From NCBI RefSeq assembly GCF_039529835.1, contig NZ_CP154262.1:3534001-3598000 (forward strand): DNA of 64,000 nt. The letters are read 5' to 3'. The notes under the pieces were generated by a model that was given only the letters and a program-made list of their open reading frames with translations, was not told the DNA's origin and did no database searches. Every line of letters begins with the position of its first letter. Position 1 is the stretch's first letter. Shown here in pieces: positions 44,040 through 53,869 of the stretch. Made by a program: the position numbers and the translations under genes. Source of the stretch: Arthrobacter sp. TMP15. Lineage in GTDB: Bacteria > Actinomycetota > Actinomycetes > Actinomycetales > Micrococcaceae.

Positions 44040-45334
44040 TGAATCTCCCCCTGTGCTGCTTCGGGAACCAGCCGGCCCCCATTCAGCGGCAACCGGATAG
44101 CCACCACTGTGCCCTCTCCCGGGGCTGACTCGATTGCCAACGTCCCCTGCTGCGCCACCACTCGTTCACGCAGGGAACGCAACCCAAAGCCACTCCCATC
44201 CGTACGCCCGGCCACAATGTCGGCGAGCTCTTCCGGGTTGAAGCCAAGTCCGTCGTCGTACACGTCAAGGGTCACTTCGCTGCCCAGAAACGCCAAACTT
44301 ACGACGGCGGACTTGGCTTTAGCGTGCATCCAGACGTTGGCGAGACTCGCCTGAGCGGCACGCAACAGGGTCACTTTGTAGGGCTGCGGTAGCTCCATCG
44401 GCTCACCATCCAACCGGAAACTGCACCGCAACGAGCCCCCACGTGCAGTGGACTCGCCCTGCGTTTTAATGCAGAGCCGGGACAGGCTCTCTGCAAGAGA
44501 GCTCTCAGCAAGGGCCGGGGAAGAAAGGTTACGCACAAAGCTCCTAGCCTCCGCCAAGTTCTCCGCGGCCGTGGCCTGAACCATGGACAAACTCTCGCCG
44601 GTGGATTCCAAATCACCGGAATCCAGGCTGCGCAAGGCTGCACGCGAGACCAAAATAATGGAGGAAAAACCCTGGGCTAAAGTGTCATGGATTTCCCGTG
44701 CCAATCGCGCACGCTCAGCCAGAACACCGGACTCGTGCTGGGTGGCGGCCAGCTGGGCGCGGGTGCGCCGGAGCTCATCCGCCGCTTGACGCTGGTATTC
44801 CCCTTCCCGGTACAGCAATTGGTAGGCCTTGGAAGTGACCACTGCGAAAGCGGCACCAAAGGCCGGCCCCACTATCACTGGCAGGGGAGGGAAAGTGGAT
44901 CCCGTTGAGAGCCACTGCGCAACAATGACTCCACCGGTCATGAGAACCACCGTAGTTAGGGACACCCAGCGCGGCAAGAGATGCAAATGAAGGAAAAACA
45001 TCGGGAAGACAAGCCAGGAGAACTCTACCGAGCCGAGCATAAGTATGGCCCACATGAGCGTGATCAAAGCGAGCCAGAGCACCGCGAAACGTCTCGGATT
45101 GCGGCGCGTTAACCCCGCCGAAAAACGCTTTTCAGCCACAGTCCCGAGTAAATACGTTAACGCAAGAAGGACCGACAGTGCCAGGAACCAGTAGCGCCCG
45201 TGCCTGTGAGTTTGATCCATCAGGAGTCGGACGACGCCCACGCTCAGCAGCACCGCAAAGCCAACGTGCAACGTGACACGCAGAAAGCGAAGGATCGTGC
45301 CACTGGTGACGGGTGGGGCATCCATGGCAGACAT
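44036..45334 (-). CDS. Sensor histidine kinase (HisKA_3 type)
   Basis: A 432-residue kinase with about five or six N-terminal hydrophobic segments (to residue about 170), the phospho-His in REIHDTLAQGFSSIILVSRAAL and an ATPase domain with DDGLGFNPEEL and GSGFGLRSLRERV. The ATG at 45334 (MSAMDAPPV) was chosen; an upstream open frame lacks family-like sequence. Divergent from the FtsX-type permease gene over about 190 bp. Confidence 0.9.
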   Translation of the reverse strand: MSAMDAPPVTSGTILRFLRVTLHVGFAVLLSVGVVRLLMDQTHRHGRYWFLALSVLLALTYLLGTVAEKRFSAGLTRRNPRRFAVLWLALITLMWAILMLGSVEFSWLVFPMFFLHLHLLPRWVSLTTVVLMTGGVIVAQWLSTGSTFPPLPVIVGPAFGAAFAVVTSKAYQLLYREGEYQRQAADELRRTRAQLAATQHESGVLAERARLAREIHDTLAQGFSSIILVSRAALRSLDSGDLESTGESLSMVQATAAENLAEARSFVRNLSSPALAESSLAESLSRLCIKTQGESTARGGSLRCSFRLDGEPMELPQPYKVTLLRAAQASLANVWMHAKAKSAVVSLAFLGSEVTLDVYDDGLGFNPEELADIVAGRTDGSGFGLRSLRERVVAQQGTLAIESAPGEGTVVAIRLPLNGGRLVPEAAQGEIQ

Positions 45335-45523
45335 GTCACCAGCATAGGCGTTGGATTCAAGCAGAGGAATCAACCAAATGGTTGAGTGGGCCCTCCAACT
45401 TTTCATAGGAGGCGGATCAACCAACCCCGCGATGGAACAGCAGCTCTTCCGCGGGAAAGTTGAATTACTGACATATCCACCCGAAAGACAACCAGTTCTT
45501 CCGGCACATGAAAGAAGCTTCCT

Positions 45524-46666
45524 ATGTTCCTCGCGATCCGAGATATCCGCTTTGCCAAGGGACGGTTCGCCCTGATGGGCGCCGTTGTTGCCCTCATCAG
45601 CCTCCTGCTCGTCCTGCTATCGGGCCTGACAGCAGGGCTCGGCAACCAATCCACCTCCGCAATTGCGCAGCTGGGCACCGGCTCAGGCAACTCCTCAAGC
45701 TCAGGCAGCTCAGGCACCAAAGTGAGCCAGATAGTTTTTGGCGCCCCTGCCAAGAACGAAGCAAAGGTTTCCTTCACCGAAAGTCAGGTGACGGCCAAAC
45801 AATCCGATCTCTGGTCTGCGCAGCCCGGCGTGCAATCAGCCGTGCCTTTGGGTATCAGCCAAAGCCGCTTTCAGGGTGCCGGAGACAGTAAGGGAATTGC
45901 CAACGTCGCAGTGTTTGGGGTTGGCGAGCAAGGCAGACAAGCGGGGATCGCGCCGTCGGACATCAGTGATTCAACCGTTGTCATTGGCGAAAGCGTCGCC
46001 AAGGAACTCTCACTCGCCACAGGCGATGCCGTCACTATCGCCGGAACGCAAATGAGCATTGGCAACATTGTGCCCGACCAGTGGTACTCGCATAGTTCAG
46101 TTGTTTGGACAACCCTTTCCACCTGGAAAAAGGTGGCTCATCTTAGCGACCCGGACCAGCTTGCAACAGTTCTCGCTGTGAGCTTCGCACCGGGAGCCAC
46201 CGTTGACACTAACAGCGTCAACGCGACGGCTGGCACCGTCAGCGCCACACGCAGTGGATCGTTCCAAGGTTTGGGCGGCTATAAAAGTGAGAACGGCTCC
46301 CTGCTGATGATGCAGGCATTTTTGTACGGAATTTCAGCCCTTGTCATTGTTGCTTTCCTCACCGTTTGGACTGTCCAACGCACCCGGGACATCGCAGTTC
46401 TCAAGGCGATGGGCGCTTCGGGTGGTTACCTCCTGCGTGATGCTTTGACGCAGGCAGCTCTGGTCCTGCTGGCAGGTGCCGGAGTTGGTGGGCTCATCGG
46501 CGTTGTGGGTGGAATCTTTGCCTCGCAGGTGGCCCCATTCCTGCTCACTCCGGCGACTACTCTGCTGCCTGCACTCGGGATTGTGGCGCTTGGTCTGGGC
46601 GGTTCGGCCCTTGCTGTGCGTAAGGTGACCCGCGTAGACGCCATGATCGCCCTTGGCGGCAACTAA
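45524..46666 (+). CDS. FtsX/MacB-type ABC exporter permease
   Basis: A 380-residue permease with one N-terminal membrane segment (residues about 17-40), a large extracytoplasmic domain (about 45-255) and three C-terminal segments, the FtsX/MacB layout. The conserved VWTVQRTRDIAVLKAMGASGGYLLRDAL segment before the second-last helix is diagnostic. It starts MFLAIRDIRFAKGRF as in HrtB/DevC-like exporters. Followed 47 bp later by its ATPase. Confidence 0.93.
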   Translation: MFLAIRDIRFAKGRFALMGAVVALISLLLVLLSGLTAGLGNQSTSAIAQLGTGSGNSSSSGSSGTKVSQIVFGAPAKNEAKVSFTESQVTAKQSDLWSAQPGVQSAVPLGISQSRFQGAGDSKGIANVAVFGVGEQGRQAGIAPSDISDSTVVIGESVAKELSLATGDAVTIAGTQMSIGNIVPDQWYSHSSVVWTTLSTWKKVAHLSDPDQLATVLAVSFAPGATVDTNSVNATAGTVSATRSGSFQGLGGYKSENGSLLMMQAFLYGISALVIVAFLTVWTVQRTRDIAVLKAMGASGGYLLRDALTQAALVLLAGAGVGGLIGVVGGIFASQVAPFLLTPATTLLPALGIVALGLGGSALAVRKVTRVDAMIALGGN

Positions 46667-46713
46667 GCCCGCCTCCTGTTTCCGCTCCGCTGACAAACAT
46701 TAAGGAACTTCTC

Positions 46714-47418
46714 ATGACTGCACTGAATCTGATCAATGTGACACTGCAATACCCCGATGGCGAGGGTGTTATGACGGCTTTGGATGCCGTAAACCTCTCA
46801 GTGAATCCAGGCCAGTTCATTTCTCTGGTGGGCACCTCTGGTTCGGGAAAGTCAAGCCTGTTGGCTGTGGCCGCGACCCTGATCAAGCCCACTTCCGGGC
46901 TTGTGATGATCGACGGCGTCGACACCAGCGGATTGTCCGAGAAGGAGCTGGCCGCGCTGCGTCGAGACAAGGTGGGCATCATCTTTCAGCAGCCTAACCT
47001 CCTCGCCTCACTGACTGCCGCCGAACAGCTCATCATCACCGACCACCTGCGCGGGAAGTCGCTCAAAGATGCAGGTGTGCGGGCAGCGCAGCTTTTGGAC
47101 ATGGTGGGTCTGGCCGGTTGCGGCCGCAAACGCCCACACCAGCTCTCAGGCGGGCAGCGTCAGCGAGTCAACATTGCCCGGGCGTTGATGGCCCAGCCTA
47201 AAATTCTCCTGGTGGATGAACCAACCGCTGCGCTAGATCACGACCGCAGCGATTCGATAGTCAGGTTGCTGCGCAAAGTTAGTGACGAGTTCAACATTGC
47301 AACTGTCATGGTCACCCATGACACCGAGTTTGTGCCGCTCACCGATGCTGTCGCCACCATGCGCGACGGCGTTCTCACCGCTCCTGTACCCTCCGAGGCA
47401 AGCGTCGGTGCCGTCTAG
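46714..47418 (+). CDS. MacB/LolD-type ABC exporter ATP-binding protein
   Basis: A 234-residue ATPase with Walker A GTSGSGKSS (about 42-50), signature LSGGQRQRVNIARALM, Walker B ILLVDEPTAALDHDRS and H-loop VTHDTEF. It matches LolD/MacB/HrtA-type partners of FtsX-like permeases and forms an exporter with the previous gene. The divergent two-component system is its probable regulator. Confidence 0.95.
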   Translation: MTALNLINVTLQYPDGEGVMTALDAVNLSVNPGQFISLVGTSGSGKSSLLAVAATLIKPTSGLVMIDGVDTSGLSEKELAALRRDKVGIIFQQPNLLASLTAAEQLIITDHLRGKSLKDAGVRAAQLLDMVGLAGCGRKRPHQLSGGQRQRVNIARALMAQPKILLVDEPTAALDHDRSDSIVRLLRKVSDEFNIATVMVTHDTEFVPLTDAVATMRDGVLTAPVPSEASVGAV

Positions 47419-47508
47419 CGTCTGGGGCCGAGGGCAGCGAATGCTCGGCCATGCAATAACATAAGGGAAACGCCCCAATACACCAGCGCGATCGGAGCCA
47501 CCCTCATA

Positions 47509-47892
47509 ATGAAACGCTTTGCAGCCCTTGCCGGCAGCCTCCTCCTTGCTTTGACCATCTCCTCCTGCGGTGCCGCAACAGGACCAGTCGGCACGTGGGG
47601 CGATGGCTACAATACCGACAAGTTGCCGTACCTTGAATTGGCTCTGGGACAGGAACAAGATGACAACAAGGCCGGGTTCCTGTCAGGAAGCGATGGCTGC
47701 AACCGTCTGACAGGCCAGTGGCTGATGGTTGATGGGGAGTTAACTTTCCCGCAGATGGGTAGCACCATGATGGCGTGTCAGGGGATTGACACGTGGTTGT
47801 CCAAGGCAGCCGGCGCAACGCTTGACGGCGACGTTCTCACTGTCAAAGACGCTACAGGGGTCACCTTGGGTACGCTGGAGCGTCGCAACTAG
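47509..47892 (+). CDS. META-domain lipoprotein
   Basis: A 127-residue exported lipoprotein: signal peptide with lipobox-like TISSC (C20), then a META domain recognisable from GTWGDGY, SGSDGCNRLTGQWLMVDGELTFPQMGSTMMAC and the final VKDATGVTLGTLER. META domains occur in heat-shock protein HslJ-like and surface proteins of unknown function. A Rho-independent terminator follows. Confidence 0.88.
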   Translation: MKRFAALAGSLLLALTISSCGAATGPVGTWGDGYNTDKLPYLELALGQEQDDNKAGFLSGSDGCNRLTGQWLMVDGELTFPQMGSTMMACQGIDTWLSKAAGATLDGDVLTVKDATGVTLGTLERRN

Positions 47893-47909
47893 CTCTTGCG
47901 CCGTGCCAG

Positions 47910-47969
47910 ATAGCCCGCAGTAAGGCGCCAGAGACTAGTCTTTGTTCGCTGACTGCGGGCTATTTTTCT
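47910..47969 (+). terminator. Rho-independent terminator after the META-domain gene
   Basis: A perfect 12-bp stem ATAGCCCGCAGT (47910-47921) with ACTGCGGGCTAT (47952-47963), then TTTTCTT. The 30-base loop is long but the T-run directly after the stem fits termination. It lies between the META gene and the convergent oxidoreductase and may serve both. Confidence 0.75.
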
Positions 47970-49423
47970 TAAGACTTAAAACCCAGATCTGGGGTTACCA
48001 GACCGAAGGTGTTCGCCAACGCCGATCTGGCCGCCAACCAGCCCCCCATGCCGTGGACAGCTGGTCCTGGCGGGGTGGCGGCGGACCCCAAATAGAGTCC
48101 AGGCGCCGGTGTTCTCCAGGGGTCTGGCGAAATCACGGGACGTTTGAGTAGCTGACTCAGTGTGACGGCCCCTGAGCTAATGTCACCGCCCACATAGTTT
48201 GCGTTGTAAGCGTCCATATCATGAGCGGTTCTCGTAGCAGTGGCCAGAATGAGATCTCGAAATCCCGGAGCATCCTTTTCAACGGTCTGGATTATGGTTT
48301 CCGTGCAGTCACGCGTTGAGCCCGACGGCACGTGTGTGTACGCCCAAAAAGTATGGTGGCCCGCAGGGGCCCTGCTCGCGTCAAGGACTCCGGGTTGGAC
48401 GGCGAGAACATAAGGACTCTCCGGGTGGCGACCGGCAAGGACTTGGTTTTCAGCGTGCGCTATGGATTCTCGCGAGCCGCCCAAATGCAGGGTGGGTGCC
48501 CCACGCAGATCGGTGGAAGTCCAGGGCACGGGGCCGGATAAGGCAAAATCAACTTTGCATACGCCCGGACCGTATTTGAAAGATTCTAGTTGACGTATAT
48601 ATCGTTCCGGTAATTCGTTATGTGCCATGTGTGCCAGGGCCCTCGGCGTTGTATCGCAAATGACGGCCCGCGCCCCAGTAGCCGCTTTCAATTCCGCCAC
48701 ACTGTCAATGTGCTCAGAGAGATGGATCCGGCCACCATGGGCCAGGAGGTCATCGGTCATGGCCTGCGCTATGGCTCGTGAGCCCCCGCGTGGAACCGGC
48801 CACCCTTGTGCGTGTGCCAACACCCCTAAAAGCAATCCGGCCCCCGAGGTTGCCAAGGAGGGTAAGCGCCCAATTGCATGTGCCCCCACACCTGTGAGCA
48901 TGGCTGGCGCAACGTCTTCTTTGAATCCCAGGTTCCACGCAGGCGTGCCTTGTAACAAAACGCGTAGGCCAAATCTCAGGACGGTTAGTGGATCCCTAGG
49001 GAATCGGATGAGGGAGCCCTGAGTGAAATCAACTACACCCTCAAGCTTGTTCAGCAATGGTTCCATCAGGTTCCGCCACGCGCGGCCATCAGCACCCAAG
49101 CTTTCAACAGTACGGTCCAGGCTGCGATACGCAATGCCAGCCCGTCCGTTCCCGAGAGGATGCCCATAGGAAATATCGGGTACCAACAGTTCAATCCGGC
49201 GGTTCAGTTCAAACGCTTGGAAGAATGGCGAAGCCAACGCCATAGGATGCACTGCAGCGCATACGTCGTGCTGAAAACCAGGTAATGTGAGCTCGGCAGT
49301 TCTTATCCCGCCCCCCAGGGAATCAGCTGCCTCAAAAAGCTCAACCGACAATCCGGCCCGTGCCATCGTGACCGCTGCGGCCAGCCCATTGGGCCCGGAG
49401 CCCACCACTGCAACGTCAGCCAT
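47969..49423 (-). CDS. Phytoene-desaturase-like FAD oxidoreductase
   Basis: A 484-residue NAD(P)/FAD-dependent oxidoreductase of the CrtI/COG1233 type. The dinucleotide-binding motif VVGSGPNGLAAAVTMARAG is at residues about 5-23, and the C-terminal FAD loop reads LYLGSAATPPGPAVHGMGGWLAA. The start is placed at the ATG at 49423, overlapping the upstream membrane gene by 8 bp; the longer frame would intrude into that gene. No carotenoid genes are nearby, so its substrate need not be a carotenoid. Confidence 0.9.
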   Translation of the reverse strand: MADVAVVGSGPNGLAAAVTMARAGLSVELFEAADSLGGGIRTAELTLPGFQHDVCAAVHPMALASPFFQAFELNRRIELLVPDISYGHPLGNGRAGIAYRSLDRTVESLGADGRAWRNLMEPLLNKLEGVVDFTQGSLIRFPRDPLTVLRFGLRVLLQGTPAWNLGFKEDVAPAMLTGVGAHAIGRLPSLATSGAGLLLGVLAHAQGWPVPRGGSRAIAQAMTDDLLAHGGRIHLSEHIDSVAELKAATGARAVICDTTPRALAHMAHNELPERYIRQLESFKYGPGVCKVDFALSGPVPWTSTDLRGAPTLHLGGSRESIAHAENQVLAGRHPESPYVLAVQPGVLDASRAPAGHHTFWAYTHVPSGSTRDCTETIIQTVEKDAPGFRDLILATATRTAHDMDAYNANYVGGDISSGAVTLSQLLKRPVISPDPWRTPAPGLYLGSAATPPGPAVHGMGGWLAARSALANTFGLVTPDLGFKS

Positions 49424-50882
49424 GCTCAACGTTCCCCGTGTCCTGAATTTGATCCTGAATTTGATCCCGAAGAGACACCACGGGGTCATTGGGCGGGCCC
49501 AGCAAAACCCCACCCTGCGGATCATCGACGCCCCCTCGACGCACAACATCATTGCCGAGAACATACATGTCCCGAATTGTCAGGGCAATAAGTGCACAGG
49601 TTGCCGCACCCGCTGCCATTGAAGCCAGCATGAAATACGGAGAATCAATAGCGTGCTGGCTACTGATGTCACCTAAAACCTTGCTGCGGAACAGCATGAG
49701 AGCAATAAAGTGTCCAATGATGGCCGCCTGCCACAGCAGTATGGGTCGCCATCTTGGTAGAGCTAATGCAAGCAGTGGCAACAACCAGATTGCGTGCCAC
49801 GGTTCTGTGCCCTTATTCACCACCATGAATCCTGCGACAGCGACAAAAATTAGTTGGGCAACGCGAGGACGGCGCGGGGCATACAGAGCCAACGCAGCCA
49901 CACCCAAGACCACAATGGCCAGCAGGACCACCGCTAGTGCGTTGCTCGTGCCAATGTCCATTCCTTGCCAGCCCATGCGCTCAGCAACGAGGTTCCAGCC
50001 GCCATAAATTGAGGACTCTGACGGTTCACTTGCCAACCGCTTCTTCAGATACTCAGGAAAACCTGGCGGGTTGATAGCCATGACCGGGGCCAGCAATAAC
50101 AGCCAGGTGACTGCTGTTGCGCCAACCATTTCAAGCATCTCGCTCACGCGTCGAGCCCGGATACCCAGGGCCACGAAGGCCACTAAAACAATAATTGGGT
50201 AGGGTGCGGCCATGGCACCAACTCCCAGGATGGCACCCGCCCATAGCGTCCTGCGCCGGGCAAAAAAGTAGATCGCCAAACTCACCAAAGCAGCAGCCCA
50301 GAAGTCCCAGCTGACATAGGCGGTGAGCATTAGGACGGGGCTGGCGGCGACAATGGCCGCATCCCACATGCGGCGCCGAGCAGTACGCGCCACAATAATG
50401 ACGGTAATGATCCAGACCATTGCAATCAATGCTGCATTCAGGTCAAAAAAGGCGAGCTGCGGTCCGACTCCTTCGCCCGCCGGACCGGTCAGCCAAGCAG
50501 TTGCGCCGGCGATCCAACCAGCCAGCATGGGCTGTTCAAAGGGGGGTCCCGGGGCGAAAAAAGGAAACAGGGTCCCCAGTCTGTGCTCAGTAAAAGAGTT
50601 GGGGAACATGGACCAACACACGGTGGAATACTGATCCGGCGTGGTCCAACCGGTGGTGCGACAATGGGATTTCGTTATGACAGCTATGACGGCAGCCACA
50701 GCTGCCATCACGATCAGGACCCGCTCAACCGTGAAGAATCCGGGCTTTGTAACCCCTGGTGCTGTCCGTCTTCCCAACGGTCCACCAACAACTTCGGTCA
50801 TATTCCGCAACAGAGTATCGCTGCGTGAGGGCACCACAATCTCATGCTTGGCTGATGTTCGTGGACCCTGTGATTCCTGCAT
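49416..50882 (-). CDS. Polytopic membrane protein resembling GT87-type glycosyltransferase
   Basis: A 488-residue protein with about ten hydrophobic segments. It resembles actinobacterial DUF2029/GT-C mannosyltransferases: an acidic loop after the first segment is replaced by PDQYSTVCWSMFPNSF, then YVSWDFWAAALVSLAIYFFARRR, INPPGFPEYLKKRLASEPSESSIYGGWNLV and VVNKGTEPWHAIWLLPLLALALPRW. The C-terminus has a 12-bp direct duplication giving QDQIQD. Translationally coupled to the oxidoreductase. A GT-C role is inference. Confidence 0.75.
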   Translation of the reverse strand: MQESQGPRTSAKHEIVVPSRSDTLLRNMTEVVGGPLGRRTAPGVTKPGFFTVERVLIVMAAVAAVIAVITKSHCRTTGWTTPDQYSTVCWSMFPNSFTEHRLGTLFPFFAPGPPFEQPMLAGWIAGATAWLTGPAGEGVGPQLAFFDLNAALIAMVWIITVIIVARTARRRMWDAAIVAASPVLMLTAYVSWDFWAAALVSLAIYFFARRRTLWAGAILGVGAMAAPYPIIVLVAFVALGIRARRVSEMLEMVGATAVTWLLLLAPVMAINPPGFPEYLKKRLASEPSESSIYGGWNLVAERMGWQGMDIGTSNALAVVLLAIVVLGVAALALYAPRRPRVAQLIFVAVAGFMVVNKGTEPWHAIWLLPLLALALPRWRPILLWQAAIIGHFIALMLFRSKVLGDISSQHAIDSPYFMLASMAAGAATCALIALTIRDMYVLGNDVVRRGGVDDPQGGVLLGPPNDPVVSLRDQIQDQIQDTGNVEHG

Positions 50883-50972
50883 AAATATGAGCCTACCGGG
50901 TCGCAGCTGCCCTCCTTGTTTACTTCAGGGGCAGGCATGAAACGCGCCCTTAGGTTCCGCTCCCAACGGAAG

Positions 50973-51602
50973 CTATAGGCCCCACTGTTCAACGGCAGGG
51001 GTCATTTTGTCCCAACCAAGTGTGCAGACTTTGGCAGTACCCAGAACAAAGTGCCGGCCTTGCCCACCTGGCAAGCCCAACCAGCGGGCCGCCAGGATCC
51101 GCAAGAAGTGTCCATGGGCTACTAACAGAACATTGGCAGGCGCTCCGTCTTCACGCTGAACAGCGCGAGCCCGTTGAACAATTTGGTCAGCGCGTTCGGC
51201 CACCTGAGCCAACGACTCACCGTTTGGCACGCCGTCGTTCCAAATCAGGTACCCGGGGTTCTCCGCGCGAACCAGGGCACTGTTAACGCCTTCATAGTCG
51301 CCGTAGTCCCATTCGACGGCGTTTGGTTCAACTGCTGCTTCGGGGAACCCAGCCAGGGTCGCTGTCAGGTGAGCTCGCTGCAGTGGTGAGGTGAGAACAA
51401 GATCAAAATCGATGCCGGAAAGGGCTCCCTGAGCGGATCGGGCCTGGTCCTCCCCTACTGCCGTCAATGGCATATCCGTCAGGCCTGTGTACTGCCCACT
51501 ACGGGACCATTCGGTCTCACCGTGGCGCAACAGCCACAGTTTGGGGCCGCCAGGGATGGGGGCAGCGGGTACCAAGATATTTTCTACTGAATTCTTACTC
51601 AT
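50973..51602 (-). CDS. Histidine phosphatase family protein
   Basis: A 209-residue phosphoglycerate mutase-like phosphatase. The catalytic motif LLRHGETEW (H27) and the second histidine in LLVAHGHFLRILAARWLGLP are clear, as are R and E residues in SPLQRAHLT and EWDYGDYEG. The family covers many phosphatases; no specific substrate can be read. Stands 42 bp after the tRNA nucleotidyltransferase stop on the same strand. Confidence 0.92.
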   Translation of the reverse strand: MSKNSVENILVPAAPIPGGPKLWLLRHGETEWSRSGQYTGLTDMPLTAVGEDQARSAQGALSGIDFDLVLTSPLQRAHLTATLAGFPEAAVEPNAVEWDYGDYEGVNSALVRAENPGYLIWNDGVPNGESLAQVAERADQIVQRARAVQREDGAPANVLLVAHGHFLRILAARWLGLPGGQGRHFVLGTAKVCTLGWDKMTPAVEQWGL

Positions 51603-51644
51603 GGTGTTTTGGTTCCAATCGACTGTGGTGCCAGGAATTACTGA

Positions 51645-53111
51645 TTAGTCTTCAACGGCGTTGTTAGTTTCTTCGGGGTGCGATTCGGGCTGATCGGCCC
51701 ACCATTTCCGCAATTCTTCGCCAGCCTTCTCAGCTCCCAAGGGCCCGTACTCCATGCGCTGTTCAAGGAGGAAGCTGTAGGCCCGGCCAACCACACGACC
51801 CGGTTTGATGTCCAATAACGCCATGATGGCACTGCCATCAAGATCCGGGCGGATGGAATCAAGTTCCTCCTGCTCGGCCAACACGGCAATGCGAGCTTCA
51901 AGGTCGTCGTAGGCAAAGGCGAGCCGCTCAGCCTTGCGTTGATTGCGAGTAGTGACATCAGAACGCGTCAGCCTGTGCAGTCTTTCGAGCAGGGGTCCAG
52001 CATCCGTTACGTACCGACGCACAGCGGAATCACTCCAACCGGCCTCACCGTACCCGTAAAAACGCATATGCAGCTCAACCAGGCGCGACACTGCCTTGAT
52101 GGAGTCATTATCAAAACGCAGGGCTTTCATGCGCTTTCCGGTCAGCTTGGCGCCAGCCAGGTCATGATGTCTGAAGCTGACCCCGCCGCCGGGTTCAAAA
52201 CGGCGGGTCTTGGGCTTGCCGACGTCGTGCATCAATGCCGCAAACCGCAACACAAAATCGGGTCCGGGAACGGGGCCGTCGGGGCCGCTTTCTAGAGATG
52301 CTGCCTGTTCCAGTACCTGTAGTGAGTGCTGGTAAACGTCCTTGTGGCGGTGATGCTCATCGGTTTCAAGCTTCAGTGCGGGAATTTCAGGCAGCACCAA
52401 ATCCGCCAGTCCCGTCTCAACCAGGATGTCGATGCCCGCCCGGGGCTGGGCCCCGCAAATCAGTTTCACCAACTCATCACGAACTCGTTCAGCGGAAATA
52501 ATACTGATTCGCTCGGCCATTCCCTGCATCGCCGTCAGGACCTCCGGGTGCAAAGCAAAACCCAGCTGCGAAGCGAAACGGGCAGCACGCATCATGCGCA
52601 ACGGGTCGTCGGAAAAGGAGTCCACCGCAGCACCGGGAGTGCGCAGCAAACCACCAGCAAGGTCATTGGCGCCGCCAAAAGGGTCAACCAGCTCCATGTC
52701 CGGCAACCGTAGTGCCATGGCGTTAACGCTAAAGTCGCGACGTTTCAGGTCCTCCACCAGTGAGGTACCAAAGGCAACAACGGGCTTGCGAGAATCAGGG
52801 TCGTAGGCCTCGGCACGGTAGGTGGTGATCTCTATGAGCAGCACCTCCTTGTTCCGGTTGCGTTTACGGAATCCGATGGTGCCAAAGTCCCGGCCCATCT
52901 CCCAGTGCGAATCCGCCCATTTTTTGGCAACCGCAAGGATCTCATCCGGCTTCGCATTGGTTGTGAAGTCCAAATCTGGGGAAGTCCGACCCAGAAAAAG
53001 GTCGCGGACAGGACCCCCAACAAGGGAAAGTTCGAATCCGGCGTCGGCGAATAGCCGGCCCAGCTCTAGAACAACTGGGTCAAATTTTGATGTATCAAGC
53101 ACTAAATCCAT
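51645..53111 (-). CDS. cca: CCA tRNA nucleotidyltransferase
   Basis: A 488-residue class II CCA-adding enzyme that completes or repairs tRNA 3' ends. The nucleotidyltransferase head has GGPVRD (32-37) and catalytic D46 and D48 in SPDLDFTT, followed by RRDFSVNAMAL. RNA-binding helices follow, then an HD domain (FAALMHDVGKPKTRRF, RHHDLAGAKLTGKRMKALRF). The actinobacterial enzyme carries this HD domain. Divergent from the NUDIX/MurJ genes, a conserved arrangement near oriC. Confidence 0.95.
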   Translation of the reverse strand: MDLVLDTSKFDPVVLELGRLFADAGFELSLVGGPVRDLFLGRTSPDLDFTTNAKPDEILAVAKKWADSHWEMGRDFGTIGFRKRNRNKEVLLIEITTYRAEAYDPDSRKPVVAFGTSLVEDLKRRDFSVNAMALRLPDMELVDPFGGANDLAGGLLRTPGAAVDSFSDDPLRMMRAARFASQLGFALHPEVLTAMQGMAERISIISAERVRDELVKLICGAQPRAGIDILVETGLADLVLPEIPALKLETDEHHRHKDVYQHSLQVLEQAASLESGPDGPVPGPDFVLRFAALMHDVGKPKTRRFEPGGGVSFRHHDLAGAKLTGKRMKALRFDNDSIKAVSRLVELHMRFYGYGEAGWSDSAVRRYVTDAGPLLERLHRLTRSDVTTRNQRKAERLAFAYDDLEARIAVLAEQEELDSIRPDLDGSAIMALLDIKPGRVVGRAYSFLLEQRMEYGPLGAEKAGEELRKWWADQPESHPEETNNAVED

Positions 53112-53260
53112 GGTTCCTTAAGGATGCCAGACTTTTCACTGTGCGCGTTTGTCCCCGCCGATGCCATCGCAGGGGCGCCATTGCTGTCTTCAAGAAGCCG
53201 ATCAAAACCACCCGTCTGCCCTGTCATCATCCTTGAGTAAAGATAGCTAGAGTGGACAGC

Positions 53261-53800
53261 ATGGTTCACCCAGTGCCGCGCGCGCCCAAGTCGACCCCGT
53301 TGCCCTCGGCAATGGGTCCTCAGGTTGTGCCCGCAGCACCCACCGCGCCAAGCCAGTTGCCCACGGTAGAGGAAGTCTCCGCCGGCGGCGTGGTTGTTGA
53401 GATGCACGACGGCGTCCCCTGCGTTGCGATCATCGCCCGCATCAATCGCGGCGGCCGGCTTGAGTGGTGCCTACCCAAGGGCCATCCTGAAGGCGATGAA
53501 ACACATGATGAAGCGGCGGTCCGTGAAATCGAGGAAGAAACCGGGATTGCCGGGGAAGTGCTCGCAACTTTAGGCAGCATTGACTATTGGTTCACTGTCA
53601 GTGGGCACCGGGTGCACAAGACTGTCCATCATTTCCTGTTGCGCGCCACTGGTGGTTTCCTCACTATTGAAAATGATCCGGACCATGAGGCCGTTGATGT
53701 GGCTTGGGTTCCTTTGGTGGAATTGGCTAAGAAGCTCTCATTCCCCAATGAACGCCGCATCACAGATATGGCCCGCGACCTGCTGCCGGAATACTTTTAG
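53261..53800 (+). CDS. NUDIX hydrolase
   Basis: A 179-residue NUDIX protein. The NUDIX box GHPEGDETHDEAAVREIEEETGI is complete with the REIEEETG core that binds metal. A Pro/Ala-rich N-terminal part (about 35 residues) precedes the domain. It stands between the CCA-adding enzyme and MurJ, as MutT4-like proteins do in other actinobacteria. The ATG at 53261 was preferred; a GTG three codons earlier is possible. Confidence 0.9.
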   Translation: MVHPVPRAPKSTPLPSAMGPQVVPAAPTAPSQLPTVEEVSAGGVVVEMHDGVPCVAIIARINRGGRLEWCLPKGHPEGDETHDEAAVREIEEETGIAGEVLATLGSIDYWFTVSGHRVHKTVHHFLLRATGGFLTIENDPDHEAVDVAWVPLVELAKKLSFPNERRITDMARDLLPEYF

Positions 53801-53869
53801 AGAAACTCTTGGTGCTGTTGATTTGCGCTGCCAGCAGCCACCAAGACAGCAGTGAGATGATGGGACACA

